Of a stretch of 64,000 nt of DNA, positions 1-11,090 are shown in pieces. The DNA is from Mansonella perstans (Eukaryota; Nematoda; Chromadorea; Rhabditida; Onchocercidae), in contig JBAMDO010000561.1 in assembly GCA_037074765.1 (NCBI GenBank), forward strand, positions 1 to 64,000, in the 5' to 3' direction. Each line of letters starts with the position of its first letter. Within the stretch, counting starts at the first letter, position 1. A model generated the notes under the pieces. The model did no database searches and was not told the origin of the DNA. It saw only the letters and a program-made list of their open reading frames with translations. A program made the translations under genes and the position numbers.

Positions 1-489
1 ATCATTTGATTCACTGGTTGAATATTGAATGAGTGATTGATCAAACAGCAGAAAGATGAAAGTTCTTTTTTTTTTTTTTTTTCGAAATGATGAAAGTTAA
101 TATAACAGTGCAGCGAATTTACATCCATTTACTGATTTACTTATATTTAACTTCATGATTTAATAATTGTATGTATTAGTTAATTCCTATCATATTATCG
201 ATTGCTTAGGTCGCTGATTGAATTGATTGGTTGAGAAAGGTTAAGCATTTAAGATGAACCACTGATATAACAATGTAAAAAAATTTACCACCAAGTTATT
301 CACTATATTTAACCTTAATAATTTGCATTTGCAATTAACTTGTATCATGATTTTTTTTTTCAATTATAATTATAACATTTTAATTTCTTGTAAGAATATA
401 ATCATTCTATAAAATGATATTAACTTCCTTCATTCATATTTTTAGAAGTATAGCATTATTGATTTTTAGACTAATTTGGCTTTTTTTAG
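1..489. other. AT-rich left edge, probably intron of the carrier gene
   Basis: No coding exon is recognisable here. The sequence has poly-T runs (about 64-82 and 350-360) and ends in a pyrimidine tract plus AG at 488-489, which is the 3' splice site of the next exon. Because that exon starts inside a conserved carrier domain, the earlier exons must lie to the left of the window and this stretch is most likely intron. Confidence 0.5.
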
Positions 490-1349
490 GTGTCGCAGGG
501 GTCACATCTTGGATATGCAATTATCCACTGGATGTGATCAAAACACAATTTCAAGCCAATGACAGCATACATTCATATAGACAAATTTGTCGAAATATTT
601 GGCAAACCTATGGTATAAAAGGTTTTTTTGCTGGTATTTCGGCTACTATCCTACGGTATATTTAATTTATTTCAACTTTTTTTTTTATTTAAGCAAATAA
701 TAAATTTAACAAGTTGTATTAAATGTTAAATGAAATTTTAAAAAAAAGTAAATAAAAAGATAGCTTTGGTAATTTAATTTTGCTCCAGATGATTTTATAA
801 GTTATAAAATTAAAATAGTGAAATAAATAAATGTAACGGATAGGCATAGGCACTACTGATCATCATCTAAATATGATATCATAGATTAATTTAATCATTT
901 TTAAAATAATCACGATTTTATTTGTGTACTTCTGAAAGGTACTTTCATTAATTAAATTTATTGTTTTTCGAGAGGATTTTGTAAAAAAGAATTTAAATCC
1001 ACATTTAACAAATGATTAATTTTGCAAAATGAGCTATAACAAAAAAAAATTGCAAATATTCTGCAAGCCTCGTATATATGCTGCGAATGCAGTATGTGTG
1101 GCTGATAACAAAATGATAAGAAAATGGTTAATTATGTTTAGTAAAAAGAAACTATAAAAAGAAATTTGACAAAATCATTCAGTGGATTAGATATTTTAAA
1201 CTTTTTAAATTAAACTCTAATTCATTTAACTTTTTTTTAGTGCAATGCCAGCAAATGCAACAATATTTTTTGCTGCCGAATGGTCCTACCGCTTGTTGAG
1301 TGAAGCAAGTGAATGGTATGCGAAATATTTTAAGAAAAAATTGCAGTAA
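490..1349 (+). CDS. Mitochondrial carrier (SLC25 family), 3' end only
   Basis: This is the C-terminal part of a mitochondrial inner-membrane solute carrier. Two exons are visible, 490-655 and 1241-1349, joined in phase (CG + T gives Arg) and ending in TAA at 1347-1349. The first carries the third-repeat signature PLDVIKTQFQ, which matches the family motif PxDxxKxxxQ, followed by a matrix loop and GIKGFFAGISATILR, close to the usual G(F/W)xxFFxGxxxxLLR. The second exon gives the last transmembrane helix (RAMPANATIFFAAEW) and a basic tail (KYFKKK). The wording resembles the carnitine/acylcarnitine and SLC25A45/47/48 branch, but the substrate cannot be told from this third of the protein. Earlier exons are off the left edge. 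The intron (656-1240) has standard GT and TTTTTTTTAG ends. Confidence 0.85.
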
Positions 1350-2322
1350 TTTGAAATTTTCAAAAGCAATCAAGAAAGTAAGTTATGGGTTATTTTATGC
1401 ATACTTTTGTCAACAATTTAATAAATAAATTTTTAAAAAAATTCAATTGAAAATTATTTACACATAATTTGAACTTTTCGATTACCATTTCTAATTTTAT
1501 TTTTTCATTCATTCTCATTCATTCGATACTAGCTATTGCTATTATGAATAAAGTATTGAAATTAAAGTAATTATTAGCTGATGAAAATTTTATTTGCACA
1601 ATAATTGTTAGTAAGTTGTTTTTCTCCTTTTTTTATGGCCGAAATGTTATTTAATAATTAGCAGAAATCATTAGAGTATTTCATTGTATTGCATATGCAA
1701 TTAAAATTTTAGGCTAATATCTTGTAATTTTCCATTTGAAATTTTACCATGAGTTTGGGTACTTTTTAGTTTTTTTTACTTTTGGATACTTTACAATAAA
1801 AATTTTTTTCTCACCGATAAATCATATTTGCTTATTATCATCATCAATCATTCTTTATCAATTATAACATATGAACATAACAATATTTTCCAGGATCAGC
1901 AATAGCGGACATTAAATCAATCAATGAATCAAAAGACCATCAGGTCAACTCTGATTCTATTTGGTTAACGAATTATTCACTAATTGTTGTTGTTTTTTTT
2001 GCTTTTATAAGCTTATAATATGCACTAAAAAAAATTTCACTCATACAAATTCAATAATTTATGCACTTTTCAATAATTTAAATTACAATCAATTTTGATT
2101 TCAAATTGGATCATATTTACAAGCATAAAAATTGGATAATATGCAATTGATCAATTGATGCGTAAGTTTCAAATTGAAACTAATTTGAAATATTAATTTT
2201 TTAAAATTAGGGTTGTGCACTTTAATTAATTATTTTTGTCATAAAACTGTCACATCAATTCATTCTTAATTAAATTAATAGGATGCTAAAAGAAAAACAC
2301 TGTATTTCACGAACATGTTGGA
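1350..2322. other. Intergenic, AT-rich
   Basis: Apart from the possible polyadenylation signal I see no exon with splice sites, no RNA gene and no clear repeat between the carrier gene and the tRNA. Confidence 0.5.
1547..1552 (+). terminator. Possible polyadenylation signal of the carrier gene
   Basis: AATAAA lies about 200 bases after the carrier stop codon and is the first canonical hexamer on that strand at a suitable distance. In DNA this AT-rich the motif is common by chance. Confidence 0.35.
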
Positions 2323-2404
2323 GGCGAGATGGCCGAGCGGTCCAAGGCGCTGGTTTAAGGCACCAGTCTCTTCGGAGACGTGGGTTCGAATCCCACTCTC
2401 GTCA
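2323..2404 (+). tRNA. tRNA-Leu (anticodon AAG)
   Basis: An 82-base tRNA with all expected parts and no intron. The acceptor stem GGCGAGA pairs with TCTCGTC (one G-U) and is followed by discriminator A at 2404. The anticodon stem CTGGT/ACCAG encloses the loop TTAAGGC, so the anticodon is AAG (leucine, CUU codons). The long variable arm (TCTCTTCGGAGACG region) is typical of class II tRNA-Leu. The internal promoter boxes are intact: the A box TGGCCGAGCGG near 2330 and the B box GGTTCGAATCC near 2383. A T-run at about 2421 can end RNA polymerase III transcription. Confidence 0.97.
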
Positions 2405-2536
2405 ACTGCAAATCATCCCAATTTTTAAAAATAAAATCATCGCTGTCGCCACGGTAATGTCATCTTGGCTTGGCTTCGTCATCGAACGAAGGCTTACGGG
2501 GATTTTTATCTACGTTTGACATGGACTCGCTTGTGA

Positions 2537-2787
2537 CTAAGAAAATCCACACAGGCCACAGGCAAGTGTGGTTGCCCATAGTGCAGGTAATGTACGGGCT
2601 TTTCTTTCCTCGGCATTGATTCTACGGGCAATTTCAAAAGAAACAGCAGCATTATGAATTGTGTATTTCCCAGTGACTTCCGACTCAGTGCCTGAGTAGA
2701 TCATTAATAGATCATTAGTGACATTCGACTTAAAAGTTAAGATACTGAAAGGGTTTTTATATCATTTTTTAGGGGTGACTCTCTCAT
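2537..2787 (-). CDS. Possible small two-exon gene, unidentified
   Basis: This segment has distinctly higher GC content than its flanks. On the minus strand an open frame of 55 codons (Met at 2704, TAG at 2537) includes IARRINAEERKARTLPALW and a hydrophobic end, so it reads like a short membrane-tail protein. An exon around 2746-2787 (MRESPLKNDIKTLS) could join it through a 54-bp intron (GTATCT at 2745, CTCAG at 2692). That acceptor leads into a different, also open, frame; an alternative acceptor seven bases further in (CACTGAG) keeps the first frame. I do not recognise the product. The choice of frame is unresolved, and a non-coding conserved element is also possible. Confidence 0.3.
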
Positions 2788-2830
2788 GCGGGAGCCGGTA
2801 ACAAATTCACCATTTTCTCACACAAAAAAA

Positions 2831-3668
2831 AAATCCAGTAAAGTAATTGTAAAAAAATTAAATTTTAAAATTTATAATAATATACCAAATAAAAAAAAAT
2901 TCTTGCAAATAAATAAATGATGATATCAAGAAGACGATTTAACTATCAAAAGGTAAACTAATAATAGGGGAATAATTAATTTAGGGAAAAAAATCCAAAA
3001 TCGAAAATTAATTGGTAAAATAATTGTGATATATTTATTATTCGAATACACATATGTATACATACATACACATATACATATATCCAATCCAGATGACATT
3101 GCTCTTGACATAAAACATTTCCTTGCAGCTCCTACTATAGATTTGCTGTCTTTGCAATGACATGTTTGTAATGACAAGAAGTTATTTTGCAAATTCAATA
3201 AATAAGATGACAACAAATATGTTTGTTCACACTATCTCTACAAGATTAATTTGTCCCATCAATTCCACTTCTTTGTGTTTGTTTCAATTTTCCATTAACA
3301 CTGAGTTTTTTAAATTCCACTCGAAGCATCAATTCCATTTCATAGCCAAATCGTATTTGATTGGCGACAAATTGCGCCAGTATATTCCAGGCATTGAAGA
3401 TTGTCGCAGCCGAAAATGACGCACAATTTTCAAAAAATAAGGAATTTTAAAAAAAAAATTTTTCTTCTAATTTCAACATTCATCAGTTTTCTTTTAATGA
3501 TTATTTTCACTGGCAAACAATAGCAACAACAACAATAACAATTAATTTTTTGTCATTTTTTCCATCTCAATCTAATCAATATGCAAAAAAATATGCAAAT
3601 TTGCCTCATTATCTTATATGCATTTAAAAATTTCAGAAAAAAAATTCTTTCTTAAATTAAAAAATTAT
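2831..3668. other. Intergenic, with an (AC/AT)-rich microsatellite
   Basis: Mostly AT-rich. A purine-pyrimidine simple repeat (ACACATATGTATACATACAT and similar) lies at about 3046-3085. A minus-strand open frame at 3246-3440 is discussed in the findings because it has no splice sites that would make it a confident exon. Confidence 0.45.
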
Positions 3669-4245
3669 ACGAGAGAGTTACATCATTTTCAACTTCAACA
3701 ACTAGTCTATCATCTTCTCTCTTACCTACGGTAACCTGCATTTTGTCTCCTAACTTGACTTTCTTTATCAATTCTATAAGTGGATCATACTCTATTTGTT
3801 TTATGCCAAGGTGAATTCTTGTTCAATTCACGTTAGTCCTTATTACTTTTGCCTTTATCGCATCGTCCATATTATACTTTTTTATCTCATCTAAACCATT
3901 TTTAGACCAACTTAGATCTTCTATATAAATTGTCCCTCCAACATTTTCGTCTATTTCACAATCATTAAAAGTAACAGATATATATAAGCCGGCATTATTT
4001 TTACTCTTACCAGAGAAACGAAGCCAGGGGTATTTATTGACAAATACTTGCCAATAATTATCTACACACCTTTTCATACTCAAGTATCGATATTGAGAAT
4101 TTTAAAAGACACTTCTTGCCTCCTAGTTACAACACTACTAACTGGTAGATTGCTCCTACCCCAAGTTATTTCTGATGAGTGAACTAAATCTTCGATTCCA
4201 GACTGAAGTTCAACAAATAATCCATAATCTTCTATGCTTATTATA
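3669..4245 (-). pseudogene. rpsA: Wolbachia-like rpsA (ribosomal protein S1) fossil
   Basis: A decayed bacterial gene fragment read on the minus strand, about 577 bp of a gene normally near 1.65 kb. Three in-order blocks are visible: GLFVELQSGIEDLVHSSEI with ITWGRSNLPVSSVV (an S1 domain core), then MKRCVDNYWQVFVNKYP with YIEDLSWSKNGLDEIKKY (the next S1 domain), then IHLGIKQIEYDPLIELIKK and KVKLGDKMQV. These are the repeated S1 RNA-binding domain signatures of bacterial ribosomal protein S1, and the wording is of alphaproteobacterial/rickettsial type. A frameshift with a small deletion near 4083 and a stop at 3823-3825 break the frame, and both ends of the gene are missing. It sits between nematode genes and has neither bacterial neighbours nor splice sites. 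The best reading is an old nuclear insertion of endosymbiont (Wolbachia) DNA. Confidence 0.85.
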
Positions 4246-5051
4246 AAATTAAATTGTCACATAAACTTTTTTTAATTTGTAAAGATCAAAATAGAAAAGA
4301 AAATGTGAAAATAAATTAGAAACAAGTTGGCAAAAAAAAAATCAATGATTAAATTAATTGTAGGTGTTTTCTCCATAATTTCAAGACAGGAAAAAAAAGA
4401 ACGAAGCAAATATGTTAAGGCGTGAAATAAATAAAACCTGTGAAGACGAACTTCCCGAACTTTTTTTCTCATATTTTGATAATGCAACGTCAACTGTGCG
4501 ATTCTTGCTTGAAGCTATAATTTTCCATTAATATGTACTTCTATGCATTTAAAAATTGATTGGTAATTATTATCAACGCAGAAAGCTTAAAATTTAATAT
4601 GAATTACTGGTGTATATATTTGAATAATTTCTTTGAAATTTTTAATCAATCGTTCCAATTTTGGATTATTGTGATTTTTTATTAAAATATCTTAAGTGCA
4701 TTTGAAATTGGAATTGAAGTATTATAAAAAGCACACAATTTTAATTATAAATTACATTTCAATTCAATTTGAGTGTAAATTTTTCTTTCCAAATTATTTT
4801 TTATGCTTTCTATTTTGTTTTTGACAAAAAAAAATTTTTTTTTCAGTTTTTTTTCAATTTCAAATACTTATTTATTTTTTACCTACAAATATTTTTTCAA
4901 AATTAAAATATTTAAAAACAATATGACACATTTAGAAAAATTTACAAATATTTTATAGTGAAAAAAAGTTGTTTCAAAAATAATTTGAAGTTTTTATTCA
5001 ATTTTAAATTTTATTTCTTTAGAACTTTAGTCTTTCTTTCTTTTTTTTCAA
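4246..5051. other. Intergenic / 3' region of the globin gene
   Basis: AT-rich with homopolymer runs. I see no coding exon. The lower part should hold the 3' untranslated region of the globin gene, which is read on the minus strand. Confidence 0.45.
5010..5015 (-). terminator. Possible polyadenylation signal of the globin gene
   Basis: AATAAA on the minus strand, 37 bases after the globin stop codon; a second copy lies at 4993-4998. Position and spacing suit a 3' end, but the motif is frequent in this composition. Confidence 0.4.
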
Positions 5052-8000
5052 CTATATATTTAAACAAAGGCAATTAACGAAACCATTCAGTTGTTGGTTG
5101 TGTTGGTTGTATAGGAATTCTTTTGCCGTTGTTGAAATTGCTGCTGAAAGTTGATCCCAAAAACTATGTGGAAGGTACTCGCTAAAATTATCATTATGCG
5201 TAAAATTATCCGGATTTATGTACGCTGCGCCAAATTCTTGCAAGCGATCAGCTGCTACAACTGGTTCTGCTAAATTGCGCATTGATTGTGATAGCGCATG
5301 AGTGAAGCGCTGTAATTTTTTAAATTATGCAATAAAATGCATAAATTTCGCAAAAAAAATATCGGATTAGTATTTCTTTAAAAAAAAGAAAAAAAATTTC
5401 TAGAAACTTTTTAATTATCATTGAAATTAAAACATTTTTCTTTTCATTACCAGTAAAAAATTAAAACATATTATTTTGTCATTTTAATCAAAATTAAATA
5501 AATTAAATTTCAAAATATAATTTGAAGAAATTAAACCAATGCAATTTTCTTGTTTTGAACTGAAAAAACAAACAAATAAATAAACAAACAAATTAAAAAA
5601 CAAGATACAAAGAAAAAAATGAAATGAAATTGAATTGTTTTCCGTTTTTTGTTTTTTTATAATTTTTGTTAAAGCACAAAACATTTAAAATATCCCAAAA
5701 AATAGCATTTTATTTTAAAACGTAAAATTATTCAATCAGTGTATTTTGGGAACGAAAAAAAACGGAAGCTGTCTTATAATTAGAAATTCGATATATTTTT
5801 CATAAAAGTTTTAAATTTTCCAATGAATCATAAAAATTTTAGAAAAAATTTCGATAAAATTTGTTGTATAAAATTTTAACAAAAATCTAGTGAAATTAAT
5901 TAATTTTAATTGACAAAAATCTAAGAATTACATAAAATGAAATTAATCATTGAAGAAATATGACAGTAGAAATTCAAATGAATTACAAGTAATCAACTTT
6001 ATCAGTGTTCGAATAGAAATGATAAGAAGGAATTAAAACGTTGAAAAAAATTTGATAAAATAATCAGAGTGATGTTATTGTTGGCTTACTAACTTGTTTG
6101 ATCGTTCATTAATTGGTAATATTGTTAATGATAATATTTGTAAACTATTTTTCAATTACTAACTTCTCCTAATTTAATTACTAACTATTGATATTAATTA
6201 TTGATTACTTGAAATATAAGTAATGTTTTATCAACCAATTATTACTACTTCTATACATTACTGTTAATTTATCATTGAACTCATTTCATCTGATTAATAC
6301 TAGTTGATTATGTGCAAGTGCTAATTCTACCATCATCTATATTTTCAGATAATACTACTGTATATGAACTACTATATTGAAATCAAATGTCCATTAACTG
6401 ACCGTATTGAATTGGTTAACAAAAATTCGAAAAATTTTTTAACCTATTGAATAGATTTGTTTATTTGTTTTTTCTCTTTTTTATTCAAATAATTTAAAAT
6501 TTTTTTTCTTTAGGATTTCTTTTACTGCAATTTGTCGTTTTTTTCTTTCTTTTGAATTTGTAAGAGACTGTTACTTATATAGCAAAATAAAAAATTAAAA
6601 AATTAAAATTTCACTTGAGCATGCATTCGAAAGTTAACATGTTTTTGCCATTGATCAGTGCACTGAAGATGTTCCAAATTAATTACAAACAATAAATTTG
6701 GATCACGTTCAAAGATTATTTCAAAGACACGTTTTCCAAGATCAAACACTATGTTACGTGGTAACTGTCTCCACATTGCCGTTAAAATTGCTTTTTGATG
6801 TGTCGTTAAGCCAGTAATTTCACAAATATTTGATCTTCGTCTGGCGCCATCCATATATCTGATGAGGAGTAAAATCAAAAAGAAAACATACAAATCAACT
6901 CTTTTTAATTTTTTTATTTTTACTTTAAACATTAATCGGCATAACTTTATTCATATGAATTGCATTTACATAAAGTTTCACAATACAAAATCTACCAAAG
7001 CATGCAATTGATGATAGCTTTTTTTTTAGAAATTTTAAAACGAATTGATTTAAAGAATATAAAAAAAAGTTAAGTTAGTTTATTTATTAATAGTTTCGAA
7101 AAAATGATTAAATGAAAAAAATTCATTTTTTCCAGCAGTCACATTCACGTTTAAAAGGAGTAAAACTAATAAAAGATAAATATATGATATTTGGATTGCC
7201 AACCAATCACCTATGATCAATTAAGTTCACATAAAACAATCATTATCAACCTATTTTTTTATAAACAAATCACTTGGCTCAAAATTGATTTTATTAATTG
7301 ATTTTGTAACCACAAAAAATTTTCTACCAATCACTTATGTGAATTTTCTACTAATCACTTATGATTGTTTAACTTCACATGAAACAATCATTAGTACCTA
7401 GTCTGATTAATTTTCTATTAATTGATCTTTTAAAAAGCAGTCAAAATAAGCGAAATAAGCGAAATAAATTTGTTAAAGAAAAACAAAACAAATGTTTCGA
7501 TACCTTGGTTGTCCAGAGGAAGCACGAAATGATTTGCTACGTTTCTTTTCCACTGATGCAATCACTGATGTTTCGCTTTCGCTATTTTTTCGAAAACTTG
7601 ACAGTTTACGATAACTGAAATACATTTTTTGAATTTCAAAATTATTCATTATTTCATTTTATCTAAGAAAAAAAATTCATTTAAATATTTTAGGAAAAGA
7701 ATTCTTATTAAATCGTCACAGTTCTATTAGCATTAACGAAATGCATTAAAAAAAGAAACGAACTTAGAATAAAAACTATACCTAAAAAAAAATTTTTTTT
7801 TTATCTTTAATTTTCTTTTTAATCTTGTTTTTCTAATTTTTTTAATTTCTAAACATACACAACTGAAAGTAAGTTTTTACTGGCACCTTCCTGTTCATTT
7901 TGTTCTTTATTTCCTATCCTCAACTAATTGAAGTTTTAAGCAGAAAAAAAAACGAATTAAATTTAATTTATTTAAATAAAATAAAGTTTGAACTAAAATT

Positions 8001-10015
8001 AACATGTTGCAACATATTAAGCAAAGAAACAATCAATGAACTGAATGTTTAATTTTGTATTAATGTAAAACTAAAAAGAAGCAAAAGCAAGCAAACAAAA
8101 TGTTTTTGTATTAACAAACTATTAATTATTATTAATTACTATTAAGCGTTCCTTTCAGCGTAAAAAAAAAAATTATTTTGAAGAAATAATTTATTTTACA
8201 ATATAACAAAAAAACAAGCATAAGCTGCTAAATGATACTTAAATTCAACAAAAGTGATTAAACTTCCTTTCAATTTCATTTTTCATGCTTTTAATTTTTA
8301 AAAAAAAGAGAAAAAAAGAAATGTTTGGAATAAACTTTTTGTTATTGCACATTTTCTAATTGGTTTTTTTTTTTAATAGGATTATTTTAAGAGCTTGCTG
8401 CTTTAATCTAATAATAATAAAAAGTATTTATGTAGTTTTCAAAATTTATGAAAAATTGAACAAATCTAAATTTTAACAAACTGCAATTAAATTGCATTTA
8501 AAAAATGATTTGAAAATTTTACATTTGTTATTTATTTGAAGAAATAATTGAAATCAGAGTAAAAAATTTTTTCAAAAAATAAAAAAAAATTTTTGGCGAA
8601 ATTTATACATAAACAAACCAATTTGATAAATTAAATTGATAAGAGAAATTTGATGAATACCTTTGAATTGGATTTTGAACTGATCCTCTTCGTACACGTG
8701 ACGGCGATGTCGTATGTGAATGTCGTCTACGGGATGCTTGACGAACTGTTTTGGTCATTCCATAATGATTTATTGATTCTTTATTACCCATTTTCTGGAT
8801 TAAATATTCTTCGGGATTTAATAATGATTTAATAATGTTATTTGAGAAGAGAACTTGCTGAGGCAAGGAAAATTAAGTAAAATTAATTTTTATTCAACGA
8901 ACTTTTTTGTATAAATGAATAAATAAATGAGAAAATATGGATAATGCAAAATAAACAGCATTCAGCTGCCGCTTCATAATCTGTTATTTTGATTAATTAA
9001 TATATAAAAATGCATTATTAAGTGCAAAAAAATATGAAATATATTTTGAAAATGAAAAAACCAATTGACTATTTGAAATTAAGGAGAAGAGGGCAAGAGT
9101 TAGTTTAACAATTGTATTTAATTATTATTGTTGCTTTTGTTCCAGTTGAATGCGCAAACTCATGAAAAGTGAAAAATTAAATTATTGCGTTGAAATAAAT
9201 TGCAGTGTCTCGACCAAATTTGAATTTACATTCACAAATAATGTTCCGAGTTAAATTTATGATTTTTAAATGCTTTCAATTGAATCGAAAATAATTTGTG
9301 CAAAAAATGTTGCTTTCATGAGTGTTATATTTATTATTATTTTTACATTAATATCGTAATTCCCATCACTATTATATCATTATGATTACATTGTTAATAC
9401 TATCACTATTGTTATTTATTATTATTATTATCATTATCACTATCATTATTGTTATTTTTAGTATTATTATTATCATTATTATTATTGCTATTATCTTGCT
9501 ATTGTTGTTATTATTATTACGATTATTTCATTGCTATCACTATTATCGGAATGATTTTTAGGGTAATAGTAATCGATAATTACAAACATTGCTTGCTAAA
9601 TGAAAACAATGGCATTTAAAATAACTAACCTAAAATTAATTGCTTTTATTTAATTGTTTACTCCAATAATTTTTTTCCACTACAAAATCAAAAAAAAAAT
9701 CAAATTTTGGCTGAATTTTTTGGAAAAAAAAAACTAGTCAAACTAACTAATTAATAAAAAAAGTAAGTGAACGAACAAACGAACAATTGAAAAAAAAATG
9801 AAATAAATTGGGCAAAATATCAAAGGTCATAACAAAAAGGCCAAAATTATTCTCAGAAAAAAAAAAAAAAAATCTGACAATGAATGCTTTATACTTTATA
9901 CGAGCCAAGAAAACGAGATGAGGCTTGTGAGATGACGCCTCTGAAAATTACAATTCCCCAAACAATTTCCTTTGCTAAGGTACTTGTCGCTGGGTTTTTT
10001 GTCTTTGGGAGACAT
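5052..10015 (-). CDS. Globin-like protein with long basic N-terminal extension
   Basis: Six exons on the minus strand: 9984-10015, 9895-9940, 8661-8857, 7504-7614, 6615-6858 and 5052-5309. All have GT/AG introns and consistent phases and give 295 aa. The first intron is only 43 bp. A 3' splice site (TTTTTAATTCAG) just before ATG at 10015 suggests trans-splicing. Residues 1-105 or so form a Ser/Arg/Lys-rich extension without globin similarity. The globin fold follows from TGLTTHQKAILTAMW (helix A). It has the CD1 Phe (in NLLFVINL), His at the E7 position (FRMHAQRF) 22 residues later, and helices F-H in the last exon. The residue 32 positions after E7, where the proximal His F8 belongs, is Tyr (FGAAYIN). 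Nematodes have large globin-like families, many thought to be sensors rather than oxygen stores. Function is therefore open. Translation could instead begin at MGNKES (8791), a possible myristoylation site. Confidence 0.83.
9405..9535. repeat. (ATT)n-rich microsatellite
   Basis: An imperfect trinucleotide tract of ATT/ATC/GTT units in an intron of the globin gene. No coding signal is present. Confidence 0.8.
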
Positions 10016-10978
10016 TTCTGAATTAAAAACGAATATAAAATTATTGATTAAGAAATCTTCAGTCTATCGAAGATTTTCATTTTTTTTTTTTTTTTTTTTT
10101 GAAATACTTAAAATGATAGAAATTACATTTTAGATGGCAGTAACAAAAACAATTCTGAAGCTTTAATTGAAGTAGACGTTGTAAAAATAAACTGTTTAAT
10201 ACTAGAACGAAGAATGCAAATATAAACGACTTCAATAGAAAATTTAATTGGAAAAATCGGAAGTTTATAGTAAAAAAAAAAAGAAAAAAAAACTGCCCTT
10301 AAAATTTATTACCTTCACACTTTGGTTTATTTATTATTTAACTTTCGCTTAATTTGCGCTTTATCCTTTAACTCATTTATTTTAATTTTGGTCATTTGGT
10401 CAATTTTTTCATTCTTTAATTTATACAAATTAAAAATGTAACCATCTCAGAAAAACTGTCGAACAGTTAATAAATAATTCATATATTTTCGGCTTATCAG
10501 TTTAATTATGTGAAATTTAAAAAAAAAATAAATAAAATCAAAAACAAAGTAATTTCGATGAATAAAGATTGTATTTAATGAGTTTGAAAAAAAATGAAAA
10601 AAAAAGATTAATTAAAATTTCTAAGCTTAATATTACCATCATTGAAAGCTTCTGAAATCTGAGATTCAGTGAAATTAGTACAGAAGTAAATTCCTAAAAA
10701 AAGCTAAAGAAAAGGTAAGAAGGGATACAAGCAAAAGTTGATGCTTTAATTAACCTGCCATGCTTTTTCTGCCATAATGTCATTCATTTGCATAAATTCT
10801 TTTTTGCATGTTAATTAATTATTTGATTATTGATTATTTTCGCAAAACGAAAAATGACACTTTTATTGAGTTCTTATCTATTCATATAACTTTTTCTTTA
10901 ACTTTTCTCATAAACAAATTTTTTTATTCAAAATAAGTAAAAAATTGAAAAACTAAACAGCAGGTTTTCTTGATTGCT

Positions 10979-11090
10979 CAATTGATGTGCAAGCATTTTG
11001 TCAAATATTGATGTGCGAATGAATGTTTGAATGTTTTGTCAAGTATTCATGTGCGAATGTTTTGTCAATATTGATGTAAAAATGTTTAAT
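10979..11090. repeat. Imperfect tandem repeat (ATTGATGTGCGAATG type)
   Basis: About four degenerate units built on ATTGATGTGCGAATG followed by TTTTGTCAA follow one another here. Unit length varies between about 25 and 38 bp, so the repeat is old or has formed by uneven slippage. Confidence 0.65.

Noticed and set aside
2283..2519. 78-codon plus-strand open frame over the tRNA
   Set aside because: It reads straight through the tRNA-Leu gene, and its Arg-rich peptide is translated tRNA sequence.
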